Origin: SHAN690 sp040905305
Lineage (GTDB): Bacteria > Bacteroidota > Bacteroidia > Flavobacteriales_G > Salibacteraceae
DNA length: 14,756 nucleotides
Assembly: GCA_040905305.1 (NCBI GenBank)
Contig: JBBDRU010000336.1
Location: 1-14,756, forward strand
Direction of reading: 5' to 3'
Shown one piece after another: positions 8,271 through 14,756 of the stretch. Position 1 is the stretch's first letter. Each line of letters opens with the position of its first letter. The notes under the pieces are model-generated. The model was given only the letters and a program-made list of their open reading frames with translations. It had not been told where the DNA came from and did not search any database. Both the position numbers and the translations under genes were made by a program.

Positions 8271-8867
8271 ATGATAAAGTCGTATTGGGACGAGGTATGG
8301 AAAGAAATTGATTTCGGGACAGATAAATTGAGGTATAACTATGCGATTTCGAATTATGGAAGGATTGTAAGTTACAGCGAAAATGTACAAGAAGGAAGAT
8401 TGCTAAAAGGGAGTTTGGTAGATGGATACCCCGTGTTTAGGTACAAACAGTTTTTGAAAACAGAAAACGGGACGAAAATCAAAAACAAACAAATCTTTGT
8501 ACATAAGATGGTTGCGGAATATTTCAGTGAGCGGTCATCCGAAGAGGTGAGGTTTGTAATTCACCTTGATTACAACAAGCTAAACAACCACATTGATAAT
8601 TTACGCTGGGCCACCAAGCGTGAGATGGAGATCCACCAACAAAAGAACCCAAACGTGCTGAAAGCACGCGAAAAAAGAAAAGAAACCAAGCCTTATAAGG
8701 GGCATAAATTGAATGCAACTCAGGTGAAACGCTTAAAGAAAAAAATATTTGATCCAAATAGAAAAACGCGTTTGAAGATTTTGGCGAAACAATTTGGCAT
8801 TTCTGAAATGCAACTTTACCGCATTAAATCAGGCGAAAACTGGTCGCACGTAAGTATAGATGACTGA
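8271..8867 (+). CDS. NUMOD4-motif HNH endonuclease-like protein with helix-turn-helix tail
   Basis: A 198-residue protein, probably a DNA-binding nuclease. Residues about 5-55 resemble the NUMOD4 motif (WKEI, then YAISNYGRI and GSLVDGYPVFRY). The HNH core follows at about 76-115: His78 in VHKMVAEYF, His98 in VIHLDYN, Asn105-Asn106 and NLRWAT, as in the HNH_3 type. Residues about 164-191 read as a helix-turn-helix (LAKQFGISEMQLYRIKSGEN), preceded by a very basic linker. I recall similar NUMOD4/HNH/HTH proteins as conserved chromosomal genes in many Bacteroidota, so it need not be a mobile intron-type element. The ATG at 8271 is preferred over one at 8139, because the extra 44 residues look unrelated to the family and lie in the promoter region. 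A one-mismatch -7 box (TATCGTTG, 8234-8241) lies upstream. Confidence 0.88.
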   Translation: MIKSYWDEVWKEIDFGTDKLRYNYAISNYGRIVSYSENVQEGRLLKGSLVDGYPVFRYKQFLKTENGTKIKNKQIFVHKMVAEYFSERSSEEVRFVIHLDYNKLNNHIDNLRWATKREMEIHQQKNPNVLKAREKRKETKPYKGHKLNATQVKRLKKKIFDPNRKTRLKILAKQFGISEMQLYRIKSGENWSHVSIDD

Positions 8868-8892
8868 TTTTTTTTCTGATAATCATTTTAAC

Positions 8893-8916
8893 AGGGGCTT
8901 CGATGGCCCCTTTTTT
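8893..8916 (+). terminator. Rho-independent terminator after the HNH gene
   Basis: A six-pair stem AGGGGC / GCCCCT (8893-8898 with 8906-8911) closes a seven-base loop and runs into six T residues (8911-8916). It begins 25 bases after the stop of the HNH gene and ends 37 bases before the next ATG. Confidence 0.85.
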
Positions 8917-8949
8917 GGTTCGGTAATAATTGAGTGATGATTACCTTTG
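8914..8949 (+). promoter_or_regulatory. Promoter abutting the start codon of the large T9SS cargo
   Basis: TACCTTTG at 8942-8949 is an exact match to the -7 consensus TAnnTTTG and ends only 4 bases before the ATG at 8954. The usual distance from this box to the transcription start puts +1 at or next to the A of the ATG, so the mRNA should be leaderless. A TTTG at 8914-8917, inside the T-run of the preceding terminator, is the nearest -33 candidate, with a 24-base spacer; this half is uncertain. Confidence 0.6.
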
Positions 8950-8953
8950 ATCA

Positions 8954-11900
8954 ATGAGATTATTCCTATCCCTTTTAAGCTTTGTCCTTTTTATTTCCAT
9001 CGCTAAAAGTCAACCCATTGACACGGCTAATGTGCCGATATGGATAGGTCTGATGCAAGATCCAGACGCCAATTTTTTTGAGACTCAACGGGCGTTTGAA
9101 AAGTATTGGGAAAACAGGGAGCGCAGCCGAGGTGATGGCTATAAAGTGTTTAAAAGATGGGAATGGTTTTGGGGGCAGCGGATCAACGAAGACGGTTCAT
9201 TTCCGGAACCCGATCAAACCATAAAAACATACCAAACCTGGAGAACGGCAAACAGTCAGTCACAACCCCTATCCAGAAGTCTCACAGGAGATTGGGTTGA
9301 AATCGGCCCGCGCCCAAAACCCGTTAATGGAACAGGACAACCCAATGGAAACGGACGATTAAATGCCATTGCATTTCACCCAAACGACACCAATACAATA
9401 TATGTTGGATCCCCTTCGGGTGGTTTTTGGAAAACGACCAATGGCGGTCAATCCTGGACAACCAGCACGGATGATATGCCTACGCTCGGTGTTTCAAGTA
9501 TTTTGATCGACACAAGTAATACGAGCATTATTTATATGGGCACGGGCGACCGCGATGCCGGTGATGCCCCGGGACTGGGCGTTTATAAATCAACAAACGG
9601 AGGACAAACATGGAGTGTTTCAAACACAGGTATGGGAAACAGAACCGTTGGGCAAATGCTGATGCACCCAACCAATTCCTCTTACTTATTGGCAGCAACT
9701 TCCGGAGGAGTTTACCGTTCGCAAAACGCAGGCGCTAGTTGGACGCTCGAAACAGCCGGAGACAATTTCAAAGACATGAAGTTTAAGCCGGGAAACCCTG
9801 ATGTAGTATATGCCACCGAAACCTCTGGTGGTGCCAATTTTTGGAGAAGCACAGATGGTGGTGATTCCTGGACCATGATCACCAGCGGGCTTCCCGCTAC
9901 TGCACAGCGCTATGCCATTGCAGTTACACCAAACAACCCTGATGTGGTTTATCTTGTTCGATCCATCGGATCAGCCTATGGCGGTGTTTATAAATCCACC
10001 GACTCAGGTAATTCGTTCACTACCCAATCCACCACACCCAATATATTGAGCTGGAACGAAAACCCACCGGTAAACGGTGGTGGTGGGCAGGGCTGGTATG
10101 ACCTGTGCATTGCCGCTGATCCTGACGATGAAAACACCGTGTGCGTAGGTGGTGTCAATATTTTCAAATCTACGGATGGCGGGGTGAATTGGGATTGTTC
10201 AGCACATTGGGTTGGCAGTGCCACTGCTGCATCGGTTCATGCTGACCATCATTGGCTGGAGTACTCTCCCTATGATGGAAAACTCTATAACTGTAATGAT
10301 GGTGGTTTGTATTACACTGCTGATGATGGAAACTCATGGCCTGAGATCTCGGATAGCCTGGGAATAGCGCAGATCTATAAAATTGGTGTAAGTGCAAATA
10401 CAAATAGATTCACAATTAACGGATATCAGGACAATGGCACAGCAATATGGGATAACAACCTATTCAGAACTGAACGTGGCGGAGATGGAATGGAATGCAT
10501 CATAGACCCCAGCAATGATGATATAGTTTATGCTACGATCTATTTTGGCAACATTGCTCGCTCATTCGACAATGGCTATTCATTCGGTTCATTCGCTGCC
10601 CAAAATGTTAATGGCATTACCGAATCAGGAGCCTGGGTAACCCCGTTCATTGTGGACGTAAACAACCCGGAAACCATGTTTATCGGTTATAAAAACGTTT
10701 GGCGAACCACTGATGCTTATGCTGCTAATCCAACGTTCACTGCTATAAGCAATTCCTTAGCCGGATCAAACAGCAGCAATATGCGAGCGTTACGCTTGAG
10801 TAAGGTGAACAACAACAGGTTGTTTGCACTGCGGTCAGACAACAAACTTTTCAGAACAGACAATGCGCTGGCTCCTAACCCGACCTGGACTGATCTTACT
10901 ACTAACCTTCCATCGGGATGGTTTATTCCGGATATTGAAACATCGCCTGAAAATAACAATACAATATGGCTTATCCGAAACAACGTGGTTTATAAATCAA
11001 CCAACAGTGGAGCTTCATGGACCAATATCAACAACAATTTGCCCAACATTGGTAAAAACTGCCTCGTGGCTGATCCTTACAGCGATGGCGGACTGTACCT
11101 TGGCACAGATGCGGGCGTTTATTACATCGATAACACGCTCACCAATTGGGTAACTTTTGATGATGGCTTGCCGGCTAGTGCTGAAGTAACAGAATTGGAA
11201 ATATTTCACCCAAACGGCAATTGGGAAGGCAGCCGTATCAGAGCTGGCACTTATGGTCGGGGTCTTTGGGAAAGCGACCTTTACGATCCGGGCACCAACG
11301 CACCCGTGGTATTCATGGATTTGAGTATTGATAGCACCGATATATGTACTTCAGACACCATTCTACTCTACAACAATAGTGCTTATGGGGTTGATTCATT
11401 GCATTGGACCGTTGTTCCCGGTGCAGGAGTAACTTACGTAAATGGAACTTCAGACACTTCTAATATTGCCCAAATTGTGATCAACGAAACCGGCAGTTAT
11501 GCTGTAACCCTATTTGTTGAAAACAACAACGGAAGTGATTCTGCCACCTTTAATAATGCTATTTCGGTTGGCGGTGGTTTAAGCTTGCCTCTATCTGAAG
11601 ATTTTGAAGACAACACACCATGCAGTACAGGAGGATGCGTAAGCCTTTGCAACAGTCATGACTGGACCAATGCACCCAACGGCTTGAGCGATGATATTGA
11701 CTGGAGAACAGATTTTGGGGGGACTCCATCAGGGGGAACAGGGCCAACCATTGATTTTGATCCCGGAACAAGCACCGGAAATTATATGTACATCGAGTCG
11801 TCCTGGTGCCTCAATCAAATCGCAATGCTCGAAAGTCCGTGCATTTCTCTGGAGAATGTGACCGCACCAGAAATAAAATTTGCATATCATCGAGAAGGAT

Positions 11901-13357
11901 GGGCAGCCTGGATGAATGATCTGGAACTTGAAATATTATCAGGTGGAAGTTGGGCCAATCTTTGGTCGATAGCAGGAATTCAAGGCAATAATTGGCAGGT
12001 CGATTCCATAAACCTTTCAAGCTACATCGGAGAAAGCGTGAAACTAAGATTTATTGGAGAGAGTGGTTCTGAGTGGCAGGCAGACATGGCTTTGGACGGA
12101 ATAGAACTAACGGCCGCACCCGCTGCTCAATTCACAGCAACAGACACAACACCTTGTATCGATCAAACCGTTACGTTGTCAGACCTATCAAGCCAAAACC
12201 CAATCAGTTGGAGCTGGAGTATTACACCTTCTACATTCACCTTTGAAAACGGAACAAACGCAAACAGTGAAAACCCCGAAATAAGTTTTCAATCAAACGG
12301 CAGCTATTCCATTTCACTCATGGTGACCAATGCTTATGGAAACAATAGCATTACCAAGAGCAATTATATTGTAGTTGAAAATCCCGATCCACAATTAAGT
12401 TCAGTCAGGGACAACCACACCTTTTGTCCGGAAGATACGGCCATTATTTTTGCTGCACCCGGCTATGAAAACTATATGTTTTATTTAAACAACGGTTTGA
12501 TACAACAAGGGTTGAACGATACCGTTTCTGTGTTTTCGCCACAAAGCGGAGATGAGGTTTCTGTGATAGTTACCGACAGTAATGGCTGCAGCGAAGAAGA
12601 AAGCATAATGATCGATTTATTCCAAAGCCCTACTTCCGTGCTAACCTCAAGCGCAGATGAAGACGAGCTTTGCGATGGCGATACTGTTTTATTTACCAAC
12701 ACGGGAGCCATGATCACCTGGCACGCATTTTACAGGAATGGATTGTTGGAGCAAGAAGACAGCGTCAATACCTGGAGCAGCTCCACAATAGAGGATGGAG
12801 ACTCCGTTGCTGTTCACATCATCGATACCAACAACTGCAAGTCATGGTCAGATACACGCCTCATGTCTGTGCTTCCCCTGCCTCCAACACCATCGATTCA
12901 ACTGCTTATGGATAGCTTAAATTGCACCATCGGTGCTGAAATGTATAAATGGAGTTTTAATGATAGTAGCACACTTAGCAACTCAGATATGTTTGCTAAA
13001 CTCGGTGATGGTGATTACAAGGTTCGAATTTTTGACGGTGGATGTTGGAGTTTGTGGTCTGAACCATTTATCATTACGGGCTTTGCTGGTCTCGATAATT
13101 TTACCTTAAAAGTATTTCCCTCTCCAGCTAATGCCACATTGAATATTGAATTAAGAAACCTTCCATCTCCTTCAATAGGTAATTTATCTATTGTTGACAT
13201 GCAGGGAAAAACAGTGTATTTAGAGCAAAATATAGGATTGGAAAACAATCAAATTTTGAGCATTAACATCGATCAATTGGCCACGGGCGTTTACAATTTA
13301 ATACTCAATACTGGTGAAAACCGGGTAGCTTTATCTTTCATAAAAGAAAAGCGATAA
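8954..13357 (+). CDS. Large secreted protein: Asp-box (sortilin-like) propeller, MAM, PKD/Ig-like domains, T9SS type A sorting domain
   Basis: A 1467-residue surface or secreted protein. Residues 1-19 are a signal peptide (ending AKSQ). Residues about 35-80 carry FKRWEWFW followed by R..EDG, which I associate with large propeller proteins of this phylum. From about 112 to 790 runs a propeller of the sortilin/glycosyl-hydrolase kind with at least nine Asp-boxes: TTNGGQSW (~160), STNGGQTW (~212), SQNAGASW (~255), STDGGDSW (~298), STDSGNSF (~348), STDGGVNW (~405), TADDGNSW (~454), SFDNGYSF (~536) and STNSGASW (~682). A PKD-like domain (~795-875), a MAM domain (~877-1054), a PKD domain (~1056-1143) and Ig-like repeats follow. 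The last 85 residues (FTLKVFPSP, then QLATGVYNLIL and a basic end) form the type A sorting domain. No sialidase catalytic set is evident; binding of glycans or proteins is likely but the ligand is unknown. A monocistronic unit with a promoter at its start codon. Confidence 0.95.
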   Translation: MRLFLSLLSFVLFISIAKSQPIDTANVPIWIGLMQDPDANFFETQRAFEKYWENRERSRGDGYKVFKRWEWFWGQRINEDGSFPEPDQTIKTYQTWRTANSQSQPLSRSLTGDWVEIGPRPKPVNGTGQPNGNGRLNAIAFHPNDTNTIYVGSPSGGFWKTTNGGQSWTTSTDDMPTLGVSSILIDTSNTSIIYMGTGDRDAGDAPGLGVYKSTNGGQTWSVSNTGMGNRTVGQMLMHPTNSSYLLAATSGGVYRSQNAGASWTLETAGDNFKDMKFKPGNPDVVYATETSGGANFWRSTDGGDSWTMITSGLPATAQRYAIAVTPNNPDVVYLVRSIGSAYGGVYKSTDSGNSFTTQSTTPNILSWNENPPVNGGGGQGWYDLCIAADPDDENTVCVGGVNIFKSTDGGVNWDCSAHWVGSATAASVHADHHWLEYSPYDGKLYNCNDGGLYYTADDGNSWPEISDSLGIAQIYKIGVSANTNRFTINGYQDNGTAIWDNNLFRTERGGDGMECIIDPSNDDIVYATIYFGNIARSFDNGYSFGSFAAQNVNGITESGAWVTPFIVDVNNPETMFIGYKNVWRTTDAYAANPTFTAISNSLAGSNSSNMRALRLSKVNNNRLFALRSDNKLFRTDNALAPNPTWTDLTTNLPSGWFIPDIETSPENNNTIWLIRNNVVYKSTNSGASWTNINNNLPNIGKNCLVADPYSDGGLYLGTDAGVYYIDNTLTNWVTFDDGLPASAEVTELEIFHPNGNWEGSRIRAGTYGRGLWESDLYDPGTNAPVVFMDLSIDSTDICTSDTILLYNNSAYGVDSLHWTVVPGAGVTYVNGTSDTSNIAQIVINETGSYAVTLFVENNNGSDSATFNNAISVGGGLSLPLSEDFEDNTPCSTGGCVSLCNSHDWTNAPNGLSDDIDWRTDFGGTPSGGTGPTIDFDPGTSTGNYMYIESSWCLNQIAMLESPCISLENVTAPEIKFAYHREGWAAWMNDLELEILSGGSWANLWSIAGIQGNNWQVDSINLSSYIGESVKLRFIGESGSEWQADMALDGIELTAAPAAQFTATDTTPCIDQTVTLSDLSSQNPISWSWSITPSTFTFENGTNANSENPEISFQSNGSYSISLMVTNAYGNNSITKSNYIVVENPDPQLSSVRDNHTFCPEDTAIIFAAPGYENYMFYLNNGLIQQGLNDTVSVFSPQSGDEVSVIVTDSNGCSEEESIMIDLFQSPTSVLTSSADEDELCDGDTVLFTNTGAMITWHAFYRNGLLEQEDSVNTWSSSTIEDGDSVAVHIIDTNNCKSWSDTRLMSVLPLPPTPSIQLLMDSLNCTIGAEMYKWSFNDSSTLSNSDMFAKLGDGDYKVRIFDGGCWSLWSEPFIITGFAGLDNFTLKVFPSPANATLNIELRNLPSPSIGNLSIVDMQGKTVYLEQNIGLENNQILSINIDQLATGVYNLILNTGENRVALSFIKEKR

Positions 13358-13362
13358 AAAGA

Positions 13363-13392
13363 TTGAAACTTTAAAACAGAACATTACCTTTG
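13363..13392 (+). promoter_or_regulatory. rpmH promoter (TTG-N19-TACCTTTG)
   Basis: TTG at 13363-13365 and TACCTTTG at 13385-13392, separated by exactly 19 bases, match the Bacteroidota housekeeping promoter in both halves and in spacing. Transcription should start about 13397, leaving an rpmH leader of roughly 19 bases. It is the best promoter in the window and lies just after the stop of the T9SS cargo gene. Confidence 0.85.
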
Positions 13393-13415
13393 CGCCCCTT
13401 TTATAAGTAAAGACA

Positions 13416-13574
13416 ATGAAACGGACATTTCAACCTTCAGTAAGAAAGAGAAAGAACAAGCACGGTTTCCGTGAACGTATGAGCACGAAAAACGGCAGAA
13501 AGGTATTGGCACGAAGACGCGCCAAAGGCAGAAAGCGCTTGACTGTTTCTGACGAAATGCCGTTCAAGAAATAA
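13416..13574 (+). CDS. rpmH: Ribosomal protein L34 (bL34)
   Basis: A 52-residue basic protein of the large ribosomal subunit. It begins MKRTFQPSVRKRKNKHGFRE and goes on with RMSTKNGRKVLARRRAKGRK, which is diagnostic for L34 across bacteria; the C-terminal extension SDEMPFKK is the kind of short tail seen in Bacteroidota. The ATG at 13416 follows a consensus promoter and the gene is closed by a strong hairpin terminator, so it forms its own transcription unit. It is not accompanied by rnpA, dnaA or the oriC region with which rpmH clusters in many other bacteria. The surrounding genes show no functional tie to it. The gene is short enough to be missed by length cut-offs. Confidence 0.98.
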   Translation: MKRTFQPSVRKRKNKHGFRERMSTKNGRKVLARRRAKGRKRLTVSDEMPFKK

Positions 13575-13594
13575 GCTTTTACCACAAAACATTG

Positions 13595-13625
13595 AAAGGC
13601 GATTCTTAACCGAATCGCCTTTTTT
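13595..13625 (+). terminator. Rho-independent terminator of rpmH
   Basis: An 11-pair perfect stem AAAGGCGATTC / GAATCGCCTTT (13595-13605 with 13612-13622) encloses the six-base loop TTAACC, and the T-run continues to 13625. It starts 20 bases after the rpmH stop. On the other strand the hairpin lies downstream of the RHH gene but is followed by only TTTCAA, so it would serve the convergent operon weakly at best. Confidence 0.93.
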
Positions 13626-13660
13626 ATTGTTTCGTAATTCGTGGATGGAAGAGCACCGAA

Positions 13661-13813
13661 TTATTCCTTGCGCAATCTTTTGGCGTCTTTCAATTGTTGA
13701 CTGAGCATCCACTCAATTTGGCCGTTGACAGATCTAAATTCATCAGCCGCCCACTTCTCAATTGCCTTCATCATTTCTTCATCTACGCGAAGTGCAAATG
13801 CTTTTTTTGCCAT
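13661..13813 (-). CDS. Arc-type ribbon-helix-helix DNA-binding protein (50 aa)
   Basis: A 50-residue protein that matches the Arc/MetJ ribbon-helix-helix fold along its whole length. It begins MAKKAFALRVDEEMMKAIEK, where FALRV is the DNA-contacting strand and DEEMMKAIEKWA the first helix; FRSVNGQIEWMLSQQL supplies the turn and second helix (the RSVN.QIE pattern is typical of Arc-family proteins). Such proteins bind DNA as dimers and usually repress transcription. The gene lies 57 bases downstream of the SPFH gene on the same strand, so the two are probably co-transcribed; I recall this pairing from other Bacteroidota. An imperfect inverted repeat lies in the gap and could be an autoregulatory site. 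No toxin gene stands next to it, so a toxin-antitoxin role is not supported. Confidence 0.95.
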   Translation of the reverse strand: MAKKAFALRVDEEMMKAIEKWAADEFRSVNGQIEWMLSQQLKDAKRLRKE

Positions 13814-13824
13814 AACTCTTGTTC

Positions 13825-13863
13825 ATTTCAATGGGTTCAACACGCTGCTTCAGCCAATGAAAT
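13825..13863. repeat. Imperfect inverted repeat between SPFH and RHH genes
   Basis: ATTTCAATGG at 13825-13834 and CCAATGAAAT at 13854-13863 are inverted copies matching at 9 of 10 positions, separated by 19 bases. The site occupies most of the 57-base gap before the RHH start codon. It could be an operator for the RHH protein or a hairpin in the mRNA; the sequence alone does not decide. Confidence 0.5.
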
Positions 13864-13870
13864 ACTAAGC

Positions 13871-14728
13871 TTATTGATACAACGATCCTGTGTTTACAAT
13901 AGGCGTCACCTCTTTGTCTGAACACAACACCACCATTAAATTACTCACCATTGATGCTTTTTTATCCTGATCGAACTCCACAATATTTTTTGACTTAAGT
14001 TGGCTCAGTGCGTTTTCTACCATGCCCACAGCACCTTCTACAATTTTCTCCCGGGCTGCAATGATTGCCGTAGCTTGTTGACGTTTTAGCATTGCACTCG
14101 CGATTTCTTCTGCATAGGCCAAATAACCAATGCGAGCTTCCAACACTTCAATTCCAGCGATTTCAAGCCGCTCACTTAACTCGGCTTCGAGCGCATCATT
14201 CACTTCATTTACACCAGAGCGCAAGGTCAATTTATACTCTTCACTGTCTTCCCAGTCATCATAAGGATAAGAACCTGCCATCTTGCGTACGGCAGCATCG
14301 GTTTGAACGCGCACAAAGTTCTCAAAATCATCCACTTCAAAAGCAGCTTTAAAAGTATTCTGGACTTTCCAGACCAAAATCACCGAAATCATGATCGGGT
14401 TGCCGAGTTTATCATTTACCTTAACCCTGTCACTATCAAAATTTCGTGCCCGTAATGAAATGCGTTGCTTGGTGTAAAAGGGGTTTGCCCAGAAAAAGCC
14501 ATTGGCCTTGACGGTGCCTTTGTAGTCACCAAACAAGGTAAGCACCATAGATCCGTTTGGATTGATGTAGAAAAAGCCTGGAACTAATAAAATGAACAGC
14601 AAGCCTGCAATTATTCCAGCTGGAATCACCTTGAAAACAAAAGCTGTGATCGATAGTCCCAACATTATGACCGTTACAGCAAGCATCAAATACCCACTGG
14701 AAGATTTTACATTGATTTCTTTATTCAT
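13871..14728 (-). CDS. SPFH-domain (stomatin/prohibitin-like) membrane protein
   Basis: A 285-residue member of the SPFH superfamily, which forms large ring or cage assemblies on membranes and often influences membrane proteases or membrane order. Two hydrophobic segments lie near the N-terminus (about residues 11-33 and 35-54), followed by GFFYINPNGSMVLTLFGDYK, where SPFH proteins typically enter the membrane-proximal beta-domain. NGFFWANPF (76-84) and the long helical, Ala/Glu-rich stretch about 160-245 (SERLEIAGIEVLEARIGYLA, then MLKRQQATAIIAAREKIVEG) are hallmarks of the family. The ATG at 14728 lies 28 bases from the window edge, so its promoter is mostly out of view. It is followed 57 bases on by the Arc-type RHH gene, with which it probably forms an operon. 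The client protein or protease is unknown. Confidence 0.95.
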   Translation of the reverse strand: MNKEINVKSSSGYLMLAVTVIMLGLSITAFVFKVIPAGIIAGLLFILLVPGFFYINPNGSMVLTLFGDYKGTVKANGFFWANPFYTKQRISLRARNFDSDRVKVNDKLGNPIMISVILVWKVQNTFKAAFEVDDFENFVRVQTDAAVRKMAGSYPYDDWEDSEEYKLTLRSGVNEVNDALEAELSERLEIAGIEVLEARIGYLAYAEEIASAMLKRQQATAIIAAREKIVEGAVGMVENALSQLKSKNIVEFDQDKKASMVSNLMVVLCSDKEVTPIVNTGSLYQ

Positions 14729-14756
14729 GGTTTTAAAATTTATATTACAATGATAT

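Noticed and set aside
9581..10998. GTTTATAAATC at 9581, 9986 and 10988 as a DNA repeat.
   Set aside because: It encodes the VYKS lead-in to Asp-boxes and reflects protein repeats, not an independent DNA element.

Overview
The window looks like a chromosomal segment of a Bacteroidota bacterium, most likely of the Flavobacteriia/Cryomorphaceae type; the exact lineage is my inference. The grounds are two long secreted proteins with C-terminal type IX secretion (T9SS) type A sorting domains, several promoters with the Bacteroidota -7 element TAnnTTTG (TACCTTTG occurs three times just upstream of genes), little sign of Shine-Dalgarno sites, and families typical of the phylum (DUF5723-like outer-membrane protein, NUMOD4/HNH protein, sortilin-like Asp-box propeller). 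No rRNA, tRNA, CRISPR array, insertion sequence or prophage was found.

Left part (1-5528): a GTG-started lipoprotein of unknown function on the + strand (124-906) is followed by about 316 bases without a convincing gene. Then comes a minus-strand operon of three genes joined by two 4-base ATGA overlaps. Read in transcription order it encodes a 530-residue lipoprotein with a TTG start, a 416-residue DUF5723-like outer-membrane protein and a 489-residue T9SS cargo with beta-propeller-like repeats. All three products are exported, so the operon probably builds or decorates the outer membrane.

Middle part (5529-8916): a small four-helix membrane protein on the + strand converges on a full-length MsbA-like ABC exporter on the minus strand, with only 8 bases between the stop codons. 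Divergent from the exporter is a 198-residue NUMOD4/HNH nuclease-like protein with a C-terminal helix-turn-helix tail, closed by a clear terminator.

Right part (8917-14756): a 1467-residue T9SS cargo (Asp-box propeller, MAM domain, PKD/Ig-like domains, sorting signal) has a promoter so close to its ATG that the mRNA should be leaderless. It is followed by rpmH (ribosomal protein L34, 52 residues) with a textbook Bacteroidota promoter and a strong terminator. On the opposite strand lies a likely two-gene operon of an SPFH/stomatin-like membrane protein followed by a 50-residue Arc-type ribbon-helix-helix protein; an imperfect inverted repeat sits between the two genes.

Most of the window is ordinary accessory-envelope and housekeeping content. 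The points most worth a second look are the overlapping envelope operon, the SPFH/RHH pair with its inverted repeat, and the leaderless promoter architecture. I did not find a clear-cut novel defence or mobile system.
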